Assembly: GCA_900545755.1 (NCBI GenBank)
Contig: URAG01000075.1
Span: 1-10,391, forward strand
DNA length: 10,391 nt
Direction of reading: 5' to 3'
From: an uncultured Cloacibacillus sp.
GTDB lineage: Bacteria > Synergistota > Synergistia > Synergistales > Synergistaceae
Positions 7,502 to 10,391 of this stretch are shown piece after piece. The position numbers were made by a program, and so were the translations under genes. The notes below the pieces were generated by a model. The model saw only the letters and a program-made list of their open reading frames with translations. It searched no databases and was not told the DNA's origin. The first letter of the stretch is position 1, and each line of letters starts with the position of its first letter.

Positions 7502-7679
7502 GCGTGCCTGCATAACAATTGCTTAACTTTCTATACTCTACCATGCGCTTAGACGCGGGGTTTAAAGGCTTTGGTTCCCATACGTTACTTTGTGAAAACA
7601 TATAAAAACTTAGGACGGATGATTTCCCGTGCGGCAAGGTTTCGGTATATGGTCAATCTGCCGCAGTTGCTGGGCCTTA

Positions 7680-8594
7680 TCAATAGCACTGCAAAATCAG
7701 CCAGACGTTCTCGAACCTCCGCGCCGATAAGTCGTCCCTTGTGATGTAAAAATATATCCGCCCGCAGTCGCCGAACATCAGCCTGAAATCGCCGCACTCT
7801 ACAGCGTCGAGCTGGAGGAGCGGCAGCCATTTGTCCGCCGCGCAGCTGCGCGCCTCTTTTTCTACGTTTTCAGGAATTCCGCTCCAGTCGCCGCCGAGGT
7901 AGTATCCGCGCGTCACAAGCTCGCATTCTATCGGTATGCTTCCCTGTATAATGTCGGGCCAGCCGAGCAGTTTAGAGTTGTTGTCGGTATCGTCGTCAGT
8001 GAGTTCCGCGCGCGCTTTGAAGAATTCGTCTCCTTCGTCTCCGTCTTCCGCCTCGTAAGGATAAATTTCGGAGAAGTCATCCCATTCCGGAAACGACGGC
8101 TCAGCGCGCATTTTTATATTCAGCGCCGGAAATTTGAAATCTTCCTCTAAATCATCGGGAAACTCCGCCGGTTCCAGCGTTGCCGAATTTTCGAACCAGT
8201 AGACGCGCGCGCATCCCTTGTCCTTCGGGTCGAAGCCCCAGCGCTGGGAGTATGTCTCGTAGAAAAACGACAATATTCCATGGTTGGGGAGCAGATGTTC
8301 CGTATCGTATTTTGCGAGTTCGGCGCAGTCGAACTGCGCGATGAACGAGAGAGGGCGCGCGGCTGGTTTTCTGGCATTGCCTATTTTGTCTTTCCTCACA
8401 TGCAGGAAAGAAAAGAGCCCTTTTTTTACATTTTTCTCCATCTCTCCGCTGTCGAATACAGGCCATGTAAAGCTGCGCGGAACGTCTGGCCGTCCGCCGA
8501 AGCGCGTGGTTCCGCTCCTTTGCTCCGAGCTTCCTGAAATTTTGAGTGTTATGCAGTTTCTGCGCGTCTGTTCCAGCTTTTCCCTGAGTTCCAC
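7680..8594 (-). CDS. YwqG-like DUF1963 family protein
   Basis: The 304-residue protein belongs to the DUF1963 (YwqG-like) family, whose biochemical role I cannot name. Family hallmarks in order are RFGGRPDVP (31-39) with WP at 44-45, PLSFIAQFD (81-89), LLPNHGILSFFY (101-112), LLGWPD (209-214), WLPLLQLD (256-263) and MFGDCGRIYFYITRDDL (273-289). A very acidic stretch (about 180-205) lies in the middle. There is no signal peptide or membrane segment, so it is probably cytoplasmic. The start is GTG at 8594, supported by GGGAGG (8602-8607 on this strand) at 7-base spacing. It is convergent with the superoxide reductase gene, and I see no convincing terminator in 7502-7679. Its promoter lies at 8672-8699. 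Codon use resembles the neighbours. Confidence 0.88.
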   Translation of the reverse strand: MELREKLEQTRRNCITLKISGSSEQRSGTTRFGGRPDVPRSFTWPVFDSGEMEKNVKKGLFSFLHVRKDKIGNARKPAARPLSFIAQFDCAELAKYDTEHLLPNHGILSFFYETYSQRWGFDPKDKGCARVYWFENSATLEPAEFPDDLEEDFKFPALNIKMRAEPSFPEWDDFSEIYPYEAEDGDEGDEFFKARAELTDDDTDNNSKLLGWPDIIQGSIPIECELVTRGYYLGGDWSGIPENVEKEARSCAADKWLPLLQLDAVECGDFRLMFGDCGRIYFYITRDDLSARRFENVWLILQCY

Positions 8595-8671
8595 TATTAT
8601 GCCTCCCGCGCTGAATTATGCTGCGCCGCGTAGATTATGCGAAAACAGCGAGATTTTGTGCTTCCATGATT

Positions 8672-8699
8672 ATTATATATTTTTACGATAAAAAGTCAG
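8672..8699 (-). promoter_or_regulatory. Probable promoter of the DUF1963 gene
   Basis: On the minus strand CTGACT (8699-8694) is followed after 16 bases by a perfect TATAAT (8677-8672). Transcription would begin near 8665, about 70 bases before the GTG start. The -35 hexamer is identical to that of the superoxide reductase promoter. Confidence 0.55.
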
Positions 8700-8734
8700 G
8701 TAAAGTTCTTCAGCTTCGTCATGCACTTTAGTCG

Positions 8735-8864
8735 TTGTCCACACTTTTTTCTAGAGTTATACACATATAAACCGCTCTTTTCGATATCTGTGATGGCCTT
8801 TGCGAGGCTAAAAAGAAAGAAATCCACTGATATATTCACAAATTGTGGATAACTATGTACATAA
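8735..8864. promoter_or_regulatory. Distal DnaA-box cluster
   Basis: Two exact DnaA boxes lie here: TTATACACA at 8757-8765 (+) and TGTGGATAA at 8844-8852 (minus orientation). One-mismatch sites are TTGTCCACA (8735-8743), ATATTCACA (8832-8840) and TGTACATAA (8856-8864). ATATTCACA and TGTGGATAA face each other across three bases, giving a dyad of ATTCACAA with TTGTGGAT. The cluster is about 6.7 kb downstream of dnaA. The 340 bases from 8595 to 8934 otherwise show only the DUF1963 promoter and no convincing gene. It could be a titration or reactivation site like datA or DARS, an accessory origin part, or DnaA-controlled transcription. These roles are inference. Confidence 0.6.
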
Positions 8865-8934
8865 ACGGCGTGAATATGGTAGTTCTGCCCTTTCCGGCTT
8901 TTCAGTTATGTAAAAGTAAGGTTGAGGAAATTTC

Positions 8935-9177
8935 ATGAATTCGTACGGAAACGGACGCTACGCACTCGCGCCTAAATTTCACGAGCGGCGCGTTCGTCAG
9001 CGTTCTGCGGCGCTGTTTACTGAACGGAATGCAATTTCATCGGAAGCGCAAACGCCTCGGAAAACCGCGTACCTGTTGCCGTTTAGCGGTCGCGCTTCCG
9101 CCGGTGCGCGAATTGCGGCGTGCGGCGTATTGCGGAACGCGGAGGAAGAAAATTTGCGCTTTCACGTCGCCGCCTGA
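8935..9177 (+). CDS. Doubtful small ORF, 80 codons
   Basis: I do not recognise this arginine- and alanine-rich product. In its favour: the ATG has TGAGGA upstream (8923-8928, spacing 6), it lies between the distal DnaA boxes and a strong terminator (9208-9250), and it fills an otherwise empty gap. Against it: no promoter is evident, the sequence has no motif, hydrophobic segment or clear secondary-structure pattern, and the terminator already serves the convergent cupin gene. No signal peptide is visible. It may be non-coding. Confidence 0.25.
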   Translation: MNSYGNGRYALAPKFHERRVRQRSAALFTERNAISSEAQTPRKTAYLLPFSGRASAGARIAACGVLRNAEEENLRFHVAA

Positions 9178-9207
9178 TGCGGCCTGATGGAGCGCACCTC
9201 TGATAAA

Positions 9208-9250
9208 AAAATAGGCGCTGACGCGATATCCGCGTCTCCGCGCCTATTTT
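9208..9250. terminator. Bidirectional two-tier terminator
   Basis: An outer 11-base-pair stem, AAAATAGGCGC (9208-9218) with GCGCCTATTTT (9240-9250), encloses a second stem, GACGCG (9220-9225) with CGCGTC (9231-9236), around a five-base loop. The A run before it (9205-9211) and the T run after it give U tracts in both directions. It is placed to end the minus-strand cupin transcript, 21 bases past that stop codon, and any plus-strand transcript from the 8935 region. Confidence 0.85.
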
Positions 9251-9270
9251 ATGTTTACTGAGGCTTTCTC

Positions 9271-9621
9271 TTAACCGCGCTTCGCTATCGCGGCTCCCAT
9301 TACGAGCGTCGCCGCTCCGGTGTTTTCAAGGCCGTGCGAATGCCCCTTGCGGCAGAGCATGATGTCTCCAGCCTTGACGGCGTGTTTCTCGCCGTCCTCG
9401 CAATATGTGCCCTCGCCGCTCATGATGAAATATACTTCCTCGTTGTCGCCGTGGAGATGATATCCGATCGAAGCGCCGGGCTCTAGCTCGATGCGCGTCG
9501 TCATCGTGAACGCGCCGTCGTTGTCCGGTATTTCCACCGGGAACCTCATCGCGCAGCCTTTGCCGCTTCCTCCAAGCTTTTCAACCTTTACGCCTTCATC
9601 TTTGTTTTTAAGCATTTTCAT
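9271..9621 (-). CDS. Cupin-domain protein (small single cupin)
   Basis: This is a single-domain cupin of 116 residues with no recognisable extra domain. The metal-binding motif 1 is GYHLHGDNEEVYFIMSGEG (53-71), with H55, H57 and E61 or E62. Motif 2 is AGDIMLCRKGHSHGLENTG (84-102), with H94 or H96 as the last ligand. Such proteins bind a divalent metal and may be isomerases, dioxygenases or small-ligand sensors. The substrate cannot be read from the sequence. I chose the ATG at 9621 because AGGAGG (9625-9630) lies just before it. An ATG two codons on (9615) has better spacing. The reading frame extends to an ATG at 9654, but a perfect TATAAT at 9684-9679 would start transcription near 9672 and clip that start's ribosome-binding site. 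Confidence 0.85.
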   Translation of the reverse strand: MKMLKNKDEGVKVEKLGGSGKGCAMRFPVEIPDNDGAFTMTTRIELEPGASIGYHLHGDNEEVYFIMSGEGTYCEDGEKHAVKAGDIMLCRKGHSHGLENTGAATLVMGAAIAKRG

Positions 9622-9678
9622 ATTCCTCCTCAGATTTTGCGGCGCGGCGGACATTCTACCGGCGCACCTCCCTCACTG

Positions 9679-9684
9679 ATTATA
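9679..9684 (-). promoter_or_regulatory. Probable -10 element for the cupin gene
   Basis: TATAAT on the minus strand lies 57 bases before the preferred cupin ATG. No good -35 hexamer stands 16-18 bases upstream: TTGCCG is present but 21 bases away. The element is a -10 match only. Confidence 0.4.
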
Positions 9685-9868
9685 AGGCTAAAAATGCGCG
9701 AGAGCCGGCAAAGAGTGTATTTAAAAGAGATATTTTTATTTGATTTTATTTGACTAAAATAACGGCGAATGGCTAGTTGCGCGTCCATCTTTCCTCGAGT
9801 CCGTCCAATGTTGTATGATTAACGGTGTATTGGAAAAAACGCCGGATGGCGATACGGAGGAGAGCTTT

Positions 9869-10391
9869 ATGACACGTTCTACGGTTTACTTTACTAATAT
9901 GCGGGCTACGCCTGAGATGAACCTTTTGAAAAAATTCCGCAGGCTGATAGAAAAGGCCGGCATAGCGGATATAAATTTTGAGAAGCAGTTTGCCGCGATA
10001 AAGATACACCTCGGCGAGCCGGGCAACATCGCCTATCTGCGCCCGAACTTTTCAAAGGTCGTCGCAGACAAAATTAAGGAGCTAGGCGGCAAACCGTTCC
10101 TGACCGACTGCAACACGCTCTACGTCGGCCGCAGGAAGAACGCGCTCGAACACCTTGAAGCCGCCTATGAGAACGGTTACAATCCTTTCTGCACCGGCTG
10201 CCACGTCATCATAGCTGACGGTTTGAAGGGTACCGACGAGGCTCTCGTCCCCGTCGAGGGCGGCGAATATATCTTCGGTATAGCCCACGGGAAGGTGCGA
10301 ACTGTTGGCGTAGTAAGGCGTTCCGCCGTCTTTTGCGGCGGTCTTTATATCGGGATACCTCTTTACGTCGTGCTTAGCGAGACGATAGCTG
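9869..10391 (+). CDS. DUF362 family protein, N-terminal part running into a chimeric junction
   Basis: The ATG at 9869 has GGAGGA (9856-9861) at 7-base spacing. Residues 1-134 match the start of DUF362 proteins, which often carry ferredoxin-type iron-sulfur domains: STVYFTNMR (4-12), IKIHLGEPGN (44-53), LGGKPFLTDCNTLYVGRR (71-88), IIADGLKGTD (113-122) and VEGGEY (129-134). The family then expects an IGR block and a THFKGHE/GFGG segment. Here the sequence changes to IFGIAHGKVRTVG, which fits nothing in the family. From about 10270 on, the frame stays open only because it is antisense to an nrdD fragment on the other strand. No stop occurs before the window ends. The DUF362 call is good for about the first 400 bases; the remainder should not be treated as protein. 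Confidence 0.75.
   Translation, partial: MTRSTVYFTNMRATPEMNLLKKFRRLIEKAGIADINFEKQFAAIKIHLGEPGNIAYLRPNFSKVVADKIKELGGKPFLTDCNTLYVGRRKNALEHLEAAYENGYNPFCTGCHVIIADGLKGTDEALVPVEGGEYIFGIAHGKVRTVGVVRRSAVFCGGLYIGIPLYVVLSETIA
10253..10391 (-). pseudogene. nrdD: Internal fragment of anaerobic ribonucleoside-triphosphate reductase NrdD
   Basis: NrdD is the oxygen-sensitive glycyl-radical reductase that makes deoxynucleotides in anaerobes. Read on the minus strand from 10390, the frame gives SYRLAKHDVKRYPDI, then GGTPYYANSSHLPVGYTEDIF, then AALD. This matches the NrdD block usually written YYTNSxQLPVxYTDDIFEALDLQ. The family continues with a KYTGGTVxH segment, a cysteine zinc site and the radical glycine. 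Here the frame instead enters the antisense of the DUF362 gene after 10253, and none of these appear. The N-terminal part lies beyond the window. No start codon lies within the matching stretch, as expected for an internal piece. The fragment is real; whether the gene is broken in the cell or only in the assembly cannot be told. Confidence 0.8.

Noticed and set aside
7630..7665. TGCGGCA / TGCCGCA inverted repeat downstream of the DUF1963 gene
   Set aside because: Seven pairs with a 22-base loop and no U tract on the minus strand; probably chance.
10082..10288. 68-codon minus-strand open frame starting at GTG 10288
   Set aside because: It is not a gene: its first 12 residues are the end of the NrdD fragment and the rest is antisense to DUF362 across the chimeric join.
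1..10391. CRISPR arrays, tRNA or rRNA genes, riboswitches, toxin-antitoxin or defence genes
   Set aside because: I looked for repeats, clover-leaf genes and typical defence proteins and found none; the gene content is origin housekeeping plus a few ordinary accessory genes.

Overview
The window reads as the replication-origin neighbourhood of a bacterial chromosome. The protein sequences (DnaA, MnmG, DciA-type DUF721 protein) and a stand-alone superoxide reductase suggest an anaerobic bacterium. The Synergistota are my best guess, from the general look of the proteins only; no rRNA or other marker is present to confirm it. The unusual length and the nature of both ends suggest a complete assembly contig rather than a cut from a larger record (inference).

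Layout. Bases 1-77 look like the right end of an IS3-family (IS150-type) insertion sequence. Bases 78-672 are AT-rich and gene-free and hold three exact DnaA boxes upstream of dnaA (673-2031). The dnaA-dnaN gap (2032-2261), together with the last codons of dnaA, holds three more exact boxes, two of them abutting. This is a bipartite oriC flanking dnaA. A compact same-strand cluster follows: dnaN, recF, mnmG and a DUF721/dciA-like gene (2262-6934), with gaps of 2, 15 and 3 bases, probably one operon. It links the sliding clamp, gap repair, tRNA wobble modification and a helicase-loading factor. Next come a monocistronic superoxide reductase gene with a clear promoter and terminator (6961-7501) and a convergent YwqG/DUF1963 gene (7680-8594, minus strand).

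Bases 8595-8934 hold no convincing gene. They contain a promoter for the DUF1963 gene and a third, unexpected DnaA-box cluster (8735-8864), about 6.7 kb from the end of dnaA. A doubtful 80-codon ORF, a two-tier bidirectional terminator (9208-9250) and a minus-strand cupin gene (to 9621) follow.

The right end is chimeric. A DUF362 gene starts normally at 9869 but stops resembling its family near 10270. From 10391 down to about 10253 the minus strand instead encodes an internal piece of the anaerobic ribonucleotide reductase NrdD. The two genes meet tail to tail at about 18 bases that can be read as either. This is either an assembly or library chimera or a real inversion breakpoint. I found no evidence of a new multi-gene defence or metabolic system. 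The points most worth checking are the chimeric junction and the third DnaA-box cluster.
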